DNA from: Colwellia psychrerythraea
GTDB taxonomy: Bacteria; Pseudomonadota; Gammaproteobacteria; Enterobacterales; Alteromonadaceae
Assembly: GCA_002163005.1 (NCBI GenBank)
Contig: MAAF01000091.1
Coordinates: 1-64,000 of the forward strand
DNA length: 64,000 nucleotides
Direction of reading: 5' to 3'
Shown: piece after piece, positions 1-10,600 of the stretch
How the letters are laid out: every line of letters starts with the position of its first letter
How positions within the stretch are numbered: position 1 is the first letter of the stretch
The notes under the pieces: model-generated
Told to the model about the DNA's origin: nothing
The model's input: the letters and a program-made list of their open reading frames with translations, nothing else
The model's database searches: none
Program-made: the position numbers and the translations under genes

Positions 1-450
1 GATAATAAAGTCGCGGTAAAACCAAACCTAGAAGGTTTAACATTGCCTGAAAAATATAAAGACTGGCGCGTAATTTCAGTCTCCCATAGAACAGATAACA
101 AAAGTATGAGAATAATTTTAGGCAATGATATTGCCATTAAAGCATCACGCTCAAATCAAACGAACCCATGGCCAGATGGTACGATATTGGGAAAGCTGGT
201 TTGGAAACAAACGACTGAAAAAAATTGGCCTACAGCAATTGCCCCTGAGGAGTTTGTTCATGCTGAATTTATGTACAAGGATAGCAAGACATTCGAAGCT
301 AACGGAACTGGTTGGGGATGGGCACGTTGGTTAGGGAAAGAGCAAAAACCTTATGGGGATGAGAACGATTTAAATCAATCGTGTATCGCTTGCCATACCC
401 CCGTAAAAGGAAGAGATTGGGTTTACACTACCCCTGTAAAATTACCCTAA
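1..450 (+). CDS. Cytochrome P460 family protein, 5'-truncated by the window edge
   Basis: The reading frame is open from base 1, so the true start lies upstream and only about the last 149 residues are present. The visible part is the cytochrome P460 fold: a PEKYKDWRVISVSHRTDN stretch, an ILGNDIAIKA strand, a PWPDGTILGKLVWK segment and a C-terminal CIACH heme c attachment motif (382-396). Such proteins are periplasmic monoheme cytochromes. In this generic group the substrate is usually unknown, and I cannot claim hydroxylamine oxidation. The signal peptide would be in the missing part. A TTG at 43 could start a shorter protein but would cut into the domain. A strong terminator follows at 461-489. 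Confidence 0.85.
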   Translation, partial: DNKVAVKPNLEGLTLPEKYKDWRVISVSHRTDNKSMRIILGNDIAIKASRSNQTNPWPDGTILGKLVWKQTTEKNWPTAIAPEEFVHAEFMYKDSKTFEANGTGWGWARWLGKEQKPYGDENDLNQSCIACHTPVKGRDWVYTTPVKLP

Positions 451-460
451 CCAATATAAA

Positions 461-489
461 AAGAAGCGATTAATTATTATCGCTTCTTT
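461..489 (+). terminator. Intrinsic terminator after the P460 gene
   Basis: Perfect 10-bp arms AAGAAGCGAT (461-470) and ATCGCTTCTT (479-488) separated by an 8-base AT loop, 11 bases after the stop codon. The T-rich end of the right arm suits termination of the + strand transcript. Confidence 0.75.
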
Positions 490-892
490 ATGGCTTAACA
501 ACATAATTAAAGACGTTAGATTATAAGTAATCGTCACTATTACCAATTGCAGACCTAAGGTTTTAGTACCATAACGACAGTTGTGTGGCAGTAATCGGTC
601 GTAAATTGCGTGCTGAAATCACTACATCTAGCAGTCACAATGAGCCTATTGCGGACATTAAGTTTTTGATAAACCAAGAGCATATTTAGGCTGATTTCAA
701 CCGAAATTATCTGCTCACTGGTGAGGCAGGTTTAAGACATTGCTGCCAGTGAGATTCCATTTCAGATAACTAATTTTTCTGCCTTATTTTAACCTTTTTT
801 AAATTATTTATAGTCTAGCACCTAATAAAATCTTATCATTAAGTTTTGTTTGTTCTAGCCAGAGTGGTTACTTTGTTGGGAATATTCTCTAC
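490..892. other. Intergenic, no gene seen
   Basis: No supported reading frame. The only structure is an imperfect stem-loop at 714-753 (CTCACTGG / CCAGTGAG with an inner CAG/CTG pairing), lacking a T-tract, of unknown role. Confidence 0.5.
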
Positions 893-3328
893 TCATCTTT
901 GGTTCATTAAACGTTTATAAGTTGTTTTTGCTTCAGGGTAGCCTAAATCTGAAGCCTTTTTCATATGATATAAAGATTGCTTAGAGTCTTTATTATGATG
1001 ATAAGTACCACTAATTTCAAAATGTGCTCGCTCATTGTTGGGGTATAACGTTATAAATTTTTTCCAGTAATTAATAATTACTTGCCACTGTCTCGATTGT
1101 CCTAAAACCATATCTAATGTTAAGTAATATTTGATCTGACGGGGGTTAATATCAATGGCTTCAATTAATTTTATTGCTGCCCATTCAACATCATTATTTT
1201 TTATTGAATTCAAAGCTTCCTTATATAGAATTGAGTCCTGCTTGTTAACATGGTTGTTATCAGATAAAAGCTTTTCATCTAAGACATTTCCATCTAATGA
1301 AAAACCAAAATATTCCCTATAATTAGCACTCCCTTCAATTTTTATTAGTTTTCCAGTTAGCTCCTTAATTCGTTTATTATAACTTTCTTTATTTGGTTGA
1401 AGAGAGTTAGCTAACAATAGATCTTTTTTTGATTCTGCTAATTTATTTAAATGATATAGGGTAGAAGAACGCCAATCATAGTAATTATGGTCGTTACTAT
1501 TTAGCTCTATAGCTTGATTAAAATAAGATAGTGCCGATGAATAGTTTTTTTGTCTATATTCACTTTTCCCTTTTTTCCATAACAAAGTGGGATTTTTACC
1601 AAACTTTAAACCATATGTATAAAAATCACCTGCATCTTGGTCAAAGCCGTCAATTGCTAAGATATCTCCAGCTTCCTCAAATAAATATCCTTTTAATAAA
1701 ATAAGTTGTTTATTTGTATCGTTATAATTTTGAGCTTCATCAATAATCTTCTGAGTTGCTCTGTAGTTACCTCCCCACCTAGGTTGTAATGAAATCAAAA
1801 ATCTATATCTGAGCAAATAAGATGCTTTAAATTTTAATAATGCATTTTCATATACTTGTTCTACAGTAGAGTCATCACCTATTGGTCTAATTACATCAAT
1901 GAGTAACGCACTCGAAATTAGCTTATAACTGTGATCAAAAAAGGCTTCTTCTAATAATTTTTTGCTATGTGATAGCAAAATTTTCATTTCTCTAATATCC
2001 TTCTCTGGCGTTAAACTGATACGCTTTGTACCTCTTACACGCCATGCTTTACCATAATAATAAAAAGCTTCTGCAAGTAATGGTTGTGGATTCTCAGGCT
2101 GTAATTTTTTCCAAAGCATAATTTGATGTAATAGTTTTTCGTCTTCTATAGCAAATGATAGATAGGTTTTATAAAGAAACATATCATTAGCAATGTCACT
2201 TTCTAGTTGAGTATGATAACCATCCAACATTGATGTTAATTTTTTAAATTCAGAATTTTTAATTAACTCTATTATTGATAAAGATACTAAAGGAATTTTT
2301 TTTGCCTTAAATTCAACTGTTAGTAGGTTGGGATTTTGCTTAATACTTCGTTCTGCGGCTTTTTCAAACCTATAATTCTCCATTGAGTACCTGTTTTCCA
2401 ATTGAATACCTGACAAGTAATTAAGGGATAAAAATGAGCAAGCAATAAAAAGTGAATAAATGAAGTTTAATTTAGATTTTTGATGCTCATCCTCTTCTCT
2501 AAAAGAAGAAAAAAAGCTTTTAGATAAAATAGATAAAATAATTAGTTGAACGAGAGATACTACAATAAAGGCAATAGGACTATCTTCCCAAAAGATGGGG
2601 ATTGGATAGCCATCATCAGTAGGAAGGTTCAGGCTTAATGTAGTAACAGAGTAAAGTGTTATATTCCCCCAATATAAACAAAGTATGAATAGGAGAACTC
2701 TTGTTACCAAAACAGAGCCACGAAAATCTTTTATTTTACTTCTAACTTGCTCTGACTTAGTAACGGAAGAAAGGTTATGCCTTTTATTATTTAATTTAAA
2801 GCCTAAAGTATGCAATATTCTGGTTAAACTATTTTTGGTTATTGAATTATTTTCGATAACTATCGACATGTACTTACCATCATCAATAAATTCGGTATAT
2901 TCAGGTAAATCAATTGCCTCTATTAGTTTATTTATTTCATTTTTGTCTTTTTTTAAGTCATAAAAAGTAAGTACTACAACACTATCAAAGTGTGAATGTT
3001 CATGGTGGCCGCTAGAGATATTGAAAATCATAAAGCTGAAGTTTTCTTCTTTTTTGTACGTTAACCATGAAATGGTGCAATATTGTTTTGATCTTGCAGC
3101 TAAAGAAGATAAGCCTAGTTCTTTGAAAACAGAGGAAGCAATGGTATGCAAAAATAAAATAGAGCTTTTTGTGACTTTACTATTTACTTTGAAGCCCATT
3201 AATCTTAATGTTTTTTTAATTTCTTGATCGTTATTCTGAAAAGAGCGATTAAGAAAAAATGAATAAATAGCACATGCAACTATAAAAACAATATACAAAT
3301 TTGATAGTTCAAATCCATTATAAATCAT
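893..3328 (-). CDS. Membrane-anchored TPR-repeat protein, unknown function
   Basis: 811 residues. The N-terminus has a hydrophobic span at about residues 10-27, then a soluble domain with two similar blocks (a LRLMGFKVNS-like and a LHTLGFKLNN-like segment), then three membrane spans between about residues 210 and 315 (for example LVQLIILSILSKS). The C-terminal 450 residues are alpha-helical with TPR-like repeats, clearest near residues 570-640 and 720-800 (YSSALSYFNQAIELNSND is a typical TPR helix pair). The start is supported by an AAGGAT ribosome site a few bases upstream of the ATG. It stands alone, with no co-directional partner. Such architectures often scaffold envelope complexes, but I see no motif that fixes a function. 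Confidence 0.7.
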   Translation of the reverse strand: MIYNGFELSNLYIVFIVACAIYSFFLNRSFQNNDQEIKKTLRLMGFKVNSKVTKSSILFLHTIASSVFKELGLSSLAARSKQYCTISWLTYKKEENFSFMIFNISSGHHEHSHFDSVVVLTFYDLKKDKNEINKLIEAIDLPEYTEFIDDGKYMSIVIENNSITKNSLTRILHTLGFKLNNKRHNLSSVTKSEQVRSKIKDFRGSVLVTRVLLFILCLYWGNITLYSVTTLSLNLPTDDGYPIPIFWEDSPIAFIVVSLVQLIILSILSKSFFSSFREEDEHQKSKLNFIYSLFIACSFLSLNYLSGIQLENRYSMENYRFEKAAERSIKQNPNLLTVEFKAKKIPLVSLSIIELIKNSEFKKLTSMLDGYHTQLESDIANDMFLYKTYLSFAIEDEKLLHQIMLWKKLQPENPQPLLAEAFYYYGKAWRVRGTKRISLTPEKDIREMKILLSHSKKLLEEAFFDHSYKLISSALLIDVIRPIGDDSTVEQVYENALLKFKASYLLRYRFLISLQPRWGGNYRATQKIIDEAQNYNDTNKQLILLKGYLFEEAGDILAIDGFDQDAGDFYTYGLKFGKNPTLLWKKGKSEYRQKNYSSALSYFNQAIELNSNDHNYYDWRSSTLYHLNKLAESKKDLLLANSLQPNKESYNKRIKELTGKLIKIEGSANYREYFGFSLDGNVLDEKLLSDNNHVNKQDSILYKEALNSIKNNDVEWAAIKLIEAIDINPRQIKYYLTLDMVLGQSRQWQVIINYWKKFITLYPNNERAHFEISGTYHHNKDSKQSLYHMKKASDLGYPEAKTTYKRLMNQR

Positions 3329-3488
3329 AAAAATCCTTTTTCATTTTTAAAACCAAAAACAAACAAATTCATAATGTTAAGGTTAAAGCATTACTCTCAT
3401 TTATTAGAAGAATATTACTCTAGGCTAAAACGTTTGATGTTGGCAAGTAAATAGACTTAATGTTTTCAAAAATCTAAGGAAATCTAAG

Positions 3489-3613
3489 GGGTCAGAACAA
3501 TTTGATTAAAGCCACTAAAGCGGCCTTTCAGGTATCTGTATCGACATGTTTTCAAAGTACTACAAACTTATCAGCAATTAAATCCCACTAGCTGAAATCA
3601 ATCGCTCTGACCC
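3489..3613. repeat. Small inverted-repeat element with GGGTCAGA ends
   Basis: The ends are GGGTCAGAACAATTTGATT on the left and the reverse complement of GGGTCAGAGCGATTGATT on the right. The interior is about 90 bp with no reading frame. GGGTCAG-type ends are common around REP-associated Y1 transposase genes in marine gammaproteobacteria, so this is probably a non-autonomous or decayed copy. The family assignment is inference. Confidence 0.5.
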
Positions 3614-3650
3614 TATTGATTCTCTATTGATTCTGTTCAATTTGAAATAA

Positions 3651-3830
3651 CAAAAAAAACTAAGAGCTGTTCAAATATTGCTTGGTCATACAAAGCTAGA
3701 AAGCACAGTTCGTTACCTTGGTATAGAAGTCGATGACGCACTTGAGTTATCTGAAACTATAGATATTCAAATCGTAAATGATTCAGGAAGTATGGACACT
3801 TCCTGCTACGAAGCCGACCAAATTTATTAG
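3651..3830 (+). pseudogene. C-terminal fragment of a tyrosine recombinase (integrase)
   Basis: The open frame follows a stop at 3648-3650, has no start codon and encodes the C-terminal box of a phage-type integrase: RAVQILLGHTKLESTVRYLG, then IEVDDALEL. The LLGHTKLESTVRYLG segment carries the box II His and the catalytic Tyr. Everything upstream (core-binding domain, box I Arg) is missing, so the gene is dead. It abuts the GGGTCAGA element at 3489-3613, which suggests an old integration or deletion event here. Confidence 0.75.
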
Positions 3831-4117
3831 CTGAAATCATTCAACATTAGGCTCACTCTCGAATTATAAGCAGACATAAATATATGAGATAAAATGAGGA
3901 CTCTCATTCCATAGATAACACCAGGTCTTAATTTTAAGAGCCTACCCTCCCCAAAACAGCTTTAGACTTAATCAGATATATGAATACACAATGTTTGGTA
4001 ACTATGCACGGCATGAAGATTTTTATATTTAAAAAATCCTCACCGCAATAATCCGATAGTAACAAAAATCAATAAAGCTTAACCTTGTTAAAACTCATAA
4101 CATTACCAGGAGACATT

Positions 4118-4594
4118 ATGAAATACCAAATAACCCCAATACGTAAAGATTTTCTCATAAAAGTAAGAGAGTCTGGCATTGATGACCAAAATCAACCCAT
4201 AGTACATTTAATTGCCGAGGGTGGAGAGCCTTGCCGGGATGTATTGAGGAGAGCTGTTGCAGGTGAAGAGCTAATTCTTGCAAGTTACTGCCCTTTTTCT
4301 AAGCCTGGTCCTTTCAAAGAATACGGAGCAGTTTATGTACTTGCAAATCAATCTGATGAAGCAATTAGTTATGATCAAATTCTTTTAGCCAGTAATTCTG
4401 AAAATGATTATTTTGGAGATAACTTAGTTTTGAGGGCATACGATAATGAAGAAGGTATCTATGACGCGCGTGTAGTCTCTCCTATAAACGCAGAGCTAAC
4501 TATTAGTGAGTTTTTAGCACATAGCGAGGTTAAGTTTATCATGGCCAGGTTTACGGCGTATGGATGTTATGCTTTAAGGCTTGATCGAAAATAA
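4118..4594 (+). CDS. DUF1203 family protein
   Basis: 158 residues from the ATG at 4118, chosen over an upstream in-frame TTG at 4085 because CAGGAGA (4107-4113) sits at proper distance. The family hallmarks are visible: GGEPCRDVLRRA near residues 44-55, then YCPFSKPGPFKEYGAVYVLA, and a C-terminal ARFTAYGCYA. DUF1203 proteins are small and soluble. Their biochemical function is unknown to me. The gene lies 116 bp upstream of ada on the same strand, with no terminator obvious between them, but co-transcription is not proven. Confidence 0.8.
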   Translation: MKYQITPIRKDFLIKVRESGIDDQNQPIVHLIAEGGEPCRDVLRRAVAGEELILASYCPFSKPGPFKEYGAVYVLANQSDEAISYDQILLASNSENDYFGDNLVLRAYDNEEGIYDARVVSPINAELTISEFLAHSEVKFIMARFTAYGCYALRLDRK

Positions 4595-4710
4595 CTATCA
4601 ATCGCTTTGAATAATGCGTACTAATATTAGTTAGGCGCAATTATCAGATAGAAATAGAATGATTTTCAAACATACAATGTCAGTATTCAACAAAATTAAC
4701 GGTTATCAAT

Positions 4711-5787
4711 ATGTCTAATGACGTTTACTGGAAAGCGATAGTTGAACAAGATTCAGCATTCGACTTTCAATTTTATTACGGTGTTAAAACAACAAAAATA
4801 TTTTGTAATCCGTCATGTAACACTAAAGCACCGCTAAGAGAAAATGTTATTTATTTTGAGGACACTTCATCGGCTTACAATGATGGATATCAAGCCTGTA
4901 AATGCTGCAAACCTGAACGCAATGCAAATCAGGACACCGGATTAATAAAGCTTTTACATGTTTGCCGTAATATCGAAGAGCATACCGAAGGGCCCTTAAC
5001 CGCGCTGAAATTAGCAAGTTCTGTTGGGCTGACTCAATTTCAATTACATAGGTTATTTAAAAAATATCTTGATGTCACACCAAAGAGTTATATCGATCAA
5101 GTTCAGTTGAATACATTAAAGGTAAATTTGAGAACTTCCGGTAGTGTTACAGATGCTATCTTTGAATCGGGTATTGAGTCTACTTCCGTCATTTATGGTC
5201 GAATGAATAGTCATTTAGGCATGACGCCAAAAAAATACCGAGAAGGTGGTGATGGTGTTCAGATTTCATATGCTGTTGGTATCACTAACTTAGGCCTTGT
5301 TTTAATTGCCGCTACAAATAAAGGGCTATCATTTTTGCAATTTGGAAAATTCGAGCATCAGTTATTAGCTAAACTAGTGTCAGAATATCCATGTGCGGAA
5401 ATAGTACTGATGTCCTCAAAAAATGAAGAGCAGTTGAGTCATTGGTTAAAGTTACTTAACTTATATATAGATGGAACATCAATTAATTTAGATATACCGC
5501 TAGATGTAAGAGGAACTGCATTTCAAAAAAAAGTATGGGATTTTCTCCGTAGTATACCTTATGGAAAAGTCATGTCTTACGGTGAAATCGCTCAAGCTAT
5601 TGGAGCACCTAAAGCTTTCAGAGCAGTTGCAAATGCCTGTGCTGGCAACAACGTAGCACTTGTCATCCCTTGTCATCGTGTAATACGTGGAGATGGTGCT
5701 ATCGGAGGATACCGTTGGGGAGAAAGTCGAAAACGTGTGATTATTGACTTTGAGAGAAAAAATACATCTAACGAATCTGAAAAATAA
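4711..5787 (+). CDS. ada: Bifunctional Ada: methylphosphotriester/O6-alkylguanine-DNA methyltransferase and AraC-type regulator
   Basis: 358 residues with the full three-part Ada layout. Residues 1-75 hold the zinc-thiolate domain with C32, C36, C63 and C66 (FCNPSC and QACKCC). The first Cys accepts methyl groups from phosphotriesters, which turns Ada into an activator. Residues about 80-180 form an AraC-type HTH (LTALKLASSVGLTQFQLHRLFK). Residues about 185-350 form the O6-methylguanine methyltransferase, with the acceptor Cys in PCHRVI at residue 321 and the arginine-finger segment upstream. It repairs alkylated DNA and induces the adaptive response. A GGCGCAA about 75 bp upstream (4634-4640) loosely recalls an Ada box but is too weak to call. 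No alkB is adjacent. Confidence 0.95.
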   Translation: MSNDVYWKAIVEQDSAFDFQFYYGVKTTKIFCNPSCNTKAPLRENVIYFEDTSSAYNDGYQACKCCKPERNANQDTGLIKLLHVCRNIEEHTEGPLTALKLASSVGLTQFQLHRLFKKYLDVTPKSYIDQVQLNTLKVNLRTSGSVTDAIFESGIESTSVIYGRMNSHLGMTPKKYREGGDGVQISYAVGITNLGLVLIAATNKGLSFLQFGKFEHQLLAKLVSEYPCAEIVLMSSKNEEQLSHWLKLLNLYIDGTSINLDIPLDVRGTAFQKKVWDFLRSIPYGKVMSYGEIAQAIGAPKAFRAVANACAGNNVALVIPCHRVIRGDGAIGGYRWGESRKRVIIDFERKNTSNESEK

Positions 5788-6392
5788 AACATTATTCATA
5801 CACCACTGTTTCATTTGCCATATTGGCACAAAATGATCTACCGATTGAAAATCAGCTTTGCACTTTGTTGACTTTATAATATTAATGGTAAATACAGCTA
5901 TTTACTGAACTCTAAATAAAAGTATCTTTGCCACTCTGGCAGTCGACTAACTTAAGCCTATTTTATAGATAAAGGTTCTTTGATGTGTATTTGAATTATT
6001 CATGTTTGCAGTTTTATGACTAAATGAGGTTAATGCCTGTTTTTAGGCGACTTTGGTCTTTAGCCTAAGACGTTTATGTTTTTTCTATTTCCCATTGATT
6101 GTCATACAACATACTTATTCAACGACCACTGCATATAAGCCTTTATGGGACGATTAACAGCCAAAAAGAGCAACTAACCTCCCTAAAGGGATTATTAGCC
6201 AACCTAAACCAGTACTGTAAAAGAGACTAATGTGCCCTACTCGTTCTCACTGAACAGGCTGAAATTCAAGAAAAAGACAATGATTCTTCGATAAAAGACG
6301 TCGAAGATGACGTCAATTTTTTACAAGATATTAATGATCGCCTGACTAATTTATAAAGGTAAGTACATAGGTAAGAACATAGGCAAGTAAAA
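5788..6392. other. Intergenic with gene debris and a short tandem repeat
   Basis: No intact gene. A start-less open frame at 6231-6356 (ending in DINDRLTNL and a stop) looks like the tail of a lost gene whose family I do not recognise. At 6357-6389 a 12-base unit of the type aggtaagwacat occurs two and a half times just after the 3' end of the efflux adaptor gene. A hairpin with TTAGGC/GCCTAA arms lies near 6045-6070. Confidence 0.4.
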
Positions 6393-7541
6393 TTATTGAA
6401 TAACGACCTTATCGCCATCGGCAAGCCTTTCTGCCCCTCTTATCGCAACATTATCACCATGTTTTAGTGAACCAGTTATCGCAACACGTTCTTTATTACC
6501 TTTACCAACTACAACGGCTAAACGAGATACGGTGTTGTCTGTATTCACTTTAACTACGTAACTGCCACTTTTACGTAAAATGAGTGCATCACGTGGCACG
6601 GTTAAGCTTGCCGTTGCTTTTTGAGTCGGAACGCTAACACTAACGAGTTGGCCTGCAGCCCAGTGCTTATTAAGTGCTTTGGGTATATTAAGCCTTACTT
6701 CGAACGTTTGTGATCTTGGATCAGCTCTTGGGATTTTAGCGGTAACAGCAGCCAAGGTTTTTTGATCGCTTGCTGACAGGGATAATTTGTCACCTTTATT
6801 GATGAAAGCGAGGTATTTAATAGGGATGTATAATCGTGCTTCTAAATGCTCTGTATCAAGTAATTTCAGTAAAATATCACCACGATTTACTTCACTACCC
6901 ACTCTTATCAAGCGCTCAGTGATAATGCCGGCAAATGGCGCGGTAATAATGGCACGTGACAATTGTTCGTTTATTTGTGCCAGTTTTAGTTGGGCAATCT
7001 TTAAATCTGCCGCTGCTAAATCATGCTCAGAACGCATTTGATCTAAGGTAAACTGCGAGACTGCTTGTGTTTTACTTAGCTCTTGTAAACGTGACAATTC
7101 ATTTTTGATATAGGCAACATTAATTTTTGCACGACTGATCTGTGCTTTTTGCTCTGCTTGGCGCAGTTGAATAGGTAATAAGTCCATTCCCGCAAGTTTA
7201 TCCCCCTGAGCCACAGAATCCCCAGGTTCTACCAAGTAATCTACTCTTGCGTTTAATGAAGCGGTGATTGGAATGTGTGATCGACTATATAAAGTCGCGT
7301 TTAGTTCCGTTTTTGCAGCCAAGGGCATATTGAGTACAGATGCCACTTTTACGGGTTTTTCCACAACCTTTACTTTGATTTTTTCAACGGAATCGGCGGC
7401 AAAACTTACTTGCATAAAGTTCATCGCAATAAGGGTAGCAATTGCCACTTTTTTTATCATTTTGTGTGCCACTTTTACTGGCATTGTATTTACTTGCACA
7501 GTGTTTATTTGCGTTATGTTTACTTGATTTGCTTTTAACAT
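6393..7541 (-). CDS. RND efflux periplasmic adaptor (membrane fusion protein, HlyD/AcrA type)
   Basis: 382 residues. This is the periplasmic adaptor linking the RND pump encoded just upstream to an outer-membrane channel. It has a signal peptide (hydrophobic stretch about residues 30-48), a split lipoyl/barrel-sandwich domain (ASLNARVDYLVEPGDSVAQGDKLAGMD, later ITAPFAGIITERLIRVGSEVNRGDILLKLLD), a central alpha-helical hairpin at about 110-190, then beta-barrel and membrane-proximal domains. AAGAGGATTTC precedes the ATG at 7541. Using that start gives an unusual 25-residue Thr/Asn/Val-rich extension before the signal peptide, so an internal Met near residue 28 could be the real start. It is second in the operon, 71 bp after the pump gene. 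No TolC-like gene is in the window. Confidence 0.9.
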   Translation of the reverse strand: MLKANQVNITQINTVQVNTMPVKVAHKMIKKVAIATLIAMNFMQVSFAADSVEKIKVKVVEKPVKVASVLNMPLAAKTELNATLYSRSHIPITASLNARVDYLVEPGDSVAQGDKLAGMDLLPIQLRQAEQKAQISRAKINVAYIKNELSRLQELSKTQAVSQFTLDQMRSEHDLAAADLKIAQLKLAQINEQLSRAIITAPFAGIITERLIRVGSEVNRGDILLKLLDTEHLEARLYIPIKYLAFINKGDKLSLSASDQKTLAAVTAKIPRADPRSQTFEVRLNIPKALNKHWAAGQLVSVSVPTQKATASLTVPRDALILRKSGSYVVKVNTDNTVSRLAVVVGKGNKERVAITGSLKHGDNVAIRGAERLADGDKVVIQ

Positions 7542-7563
7542 GAAATCCTCTTAACGATTATAA

Positions 7564-7597
7564 ATACCAATCTCACCTAAATTAGTGAAACTGGTAT
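7564..7597. repeat. Mini palindromic element inside the efflux operon
   Basis: A 34-bp imperfect palindrome running from ATACCAATCTCAC to GTGAAACTGGTAT in the 71-bp gap between pump and adaptor genes. Its ATACCA/TGGTAT ends match those of the longer repeats at 39129-39392 and 44212-44526. Once transcribed it would form a hairpin between the two cistrons. Confidence 0.55.
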
Positions 7598-7612
7598 AAG
7601 TCGTAACTCTGT

Positions 7613-10600
7613 TTATGCTGCTGACATGGACACTATATTTGTTGCAGGTGAAGCATGTTTACCTTGTGTCATTCTAAGTAAACTTGGAAACAGTACTAAA
7701 GTGAATATAGCACTCACCGTCATACCCCCTACGATTACAGCAGCTAATCCGCGATATATTTCACTACCAACCCCTGGCATTAACATTAAGGGCAACATGC
7801 CAAATAAACTGGTTAATGTGCTCATATATACAGGTCTAGCACGAATACGAATAGCTTGAGCAACGGCGTCACAGCGAGACAAACCTTCTAATCCACCTTG
7901 ATTGGTTTGGTCTACCAGTAAAATAGCGTTATTGACTACCAAGCCAAGTAAGATAATAAACCCGATCATGGTTAATAAATCTAAAGATTGATATGTGAAA
8001 ATATTTAAGATACTTAATCCAATAACGCCACCTGCGGTAGCTAATGGCATCACTAATAAAACCATTAAACTGTCTTTTGCTGACTTGAAAAGTGCTGTCA
8101 TCAGTAAAAATAATATAAGCAAGGCTAAGATAAAGTTGTTGATCATATCGCTGATTGCAGTAGCCATCTGATTAGCATTACCACTGAGAGAAATAGCCGA
8201 GTTCTCAGGCAGATCTAACTGCATTTTAGGTATAACTTTTTCATTAATAAGCGCGGTTGCTTCTTCGAGTGACATGGTCGCTGGTGGTGATACTTGAATG
8301 CTGACGGTACGCTTACCGTTGATTCTTTTTAACTCAGTAGGACCTGCTGATCTTGTAATTTTAGTTAACTCACCTAATGTCTGAATGCCAGCTAACGGCG
8401 TATGCATGGGCATCATGGCAAGTTCGTCAGGCGTTTCCCATTGCTCGCCACGCAATATAATATTGGACCTGTGGTTACCATCGAAATACTCGCCTATGAA
8501 TAAGCCACTGGTGTAAGCGCTAATAGCCCTAGCTACGTCACTACGATTTAAACCAGCTTGGGTAATACGTTGATCATTGGGGAGTAAATTTAGTTCTGGC
8601 TCAGCTAAGTTAAGGCTTGGAATAGGAAATGCGGTGGTGTTTGGCATATGCGCATTAATCGCAGCAATACCGGTCTTCGCTACCTCCATTAACCCTTCAA
8701 TATCGGTACCATGAATATCTATATCAATGGTACGACCATTACCATTGCCAGATATATTAATCATAGAGCCACGAAACATAAATACCTCGGTATCTGGCAA
8801 ACCTGAAAATACATCCGCTTTAACCACTTTCATTAGCTCTTCAACCCGGCTCGGATCATCGGAATAGATAAAACCTCCCGTTGCGTTAGAGCCAAACGAG
8901 TAAAAATTATAACTTTTTATTTTGGGTGTTTTTTCTCCCGTTAAGTACGGTGCTAATCGCTTTTTAACCAGACTCGCCATTTCATGTTCAATAAAGTCAA
9001 CATTGCCTCCTGGCGGCATATCTAGGCTGAAAAAGAAACCATCTGTTGGTGCTCTAGGCATGAAATCTGTTTTGGGTAATAAGGTAAAAGTAACGATCAA
9101 TGAGCCAGCAAGTAAAAGGCTGATCCAAGTTACTCGTTTGAATTTACTGTTAGTTAACTTCATTACTAATACAGTGAGTCGTTGCCAATAATGAGCGAAA
9201 GGGTCAATATCACTCTCGTCTTTTAACAAGTATTTACTGGCAATAGGCAATACTGTAATAGCGGCAAGTAGTGAAGCAATAACCGCAATAGATAGCGTTA
9301 GGGCTAGGTCTGAAAAAAGTTGCCCTTCAATGCCTTTCATAAATAATATCGGCAAAAATATGGCTACACTGGTAGCCGTTGACGCAAATAAAGCACCGGT
9401 AACTTCGGTCGTACCTTTGAGCACCGCTTTATGATTATCCATGCCTTTACTTTTGAGTCGGACAATATTTTCTTGCACTATGATGGCGGCATCAAGCACC
9501 AAACCAACAGAAAAAGCTAAACCTGCAAGGGAAATAACATTAAGTGTTCGATCAAAAAGACTTAAGGCAACAAAAGCGACTAATAAAGACACTGGAATAG
9601 TAATCGCAATGATCAAAATATTTCGCATGCCTCTTAGGAATAGCCATAAGATAATGACCGATAATAATACGCCTAGACCTAGGTTATTTTGTACCAGAGA
9701 TAACGCATTACGAATATGCACGGAAGAGTCAAAACTTAAATCTATTGTTAATCCTTCTGCTTTTAACGGTCCGTCATTTAGCTCTTTAATGGCGATGTTG
9801 ATTTTATCAAGTAAGGCGACTATATTTTCACCATTTTGACGCTTCAAAGTAAGGTAATACGACGGTTGTCCGTTTCTTAAGTTGAAACCTTGTCTGTCTG
9901 CTAACGTGTTCTCTACTGTTGCTATATCTTGCAAATAAATAGGTCTTTCACCACTATATCCAATAATCATTTGTGTGAGATTATCTAGGCTATATTGACC
10001 AGAAAAACGTACCACGTATTGGCGACGGCCCACATTAACAGTACCTGCAGAAGTATCATTTGAGCTGGTAATTACTGAGCTTATTTCAGCAATAGATAAA
10101 CCTAACGAAGCTGTTTTAACGGGGTCGAAGGTGATCCTGATTTCTCTTTGCCTGTGGCTAGCAAGGTTAACTTCACCTATACCTTGAATTCGTGCAAACC
10201 TTGGCTCAACCACATCTTCAATCAGTTTTTGATATTGACCAAAATCTTCAACCGGATTGTCTGGCAAGGTTTTAATCATCATGGTTGCAGTATTACCGCC
10301 ACCACTAGCTGTAACAACAGGCTCAATTGCGTCAATGGGTAAAGGCGGAACTTGGTTCAGGTTATTGATGACATCAAGCATGGCTTTTTGCATGTCTGCG
10401 CCGACATCAAAGGTTAGGTTAATTCGCCCAAACCCTTGGTTTATTGAGGTATTAACCCGAATAACACCTTGAGTATTTTTTACCACATTTTCGATGGGTT
10501 CAATAATCACAGACTCTAACTCAGACGGCGCTGCACTTCGCCAACCTGTGAATATAGTTATTTGGGGTTGTTCTATATCAGGGGTTAATTGAATAGGTAA

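Noticed and set aside
4634-4640. GGCGCAA resembling an Ada box upstream of ada
   Set aside because: One weak partial match, with no second half-site at the expected position.
5500-5829. 109-codon frame antisense to the end of ada
   Set aside because: It is a shadow of the highly conserved methyltransferase domain on the other strand.
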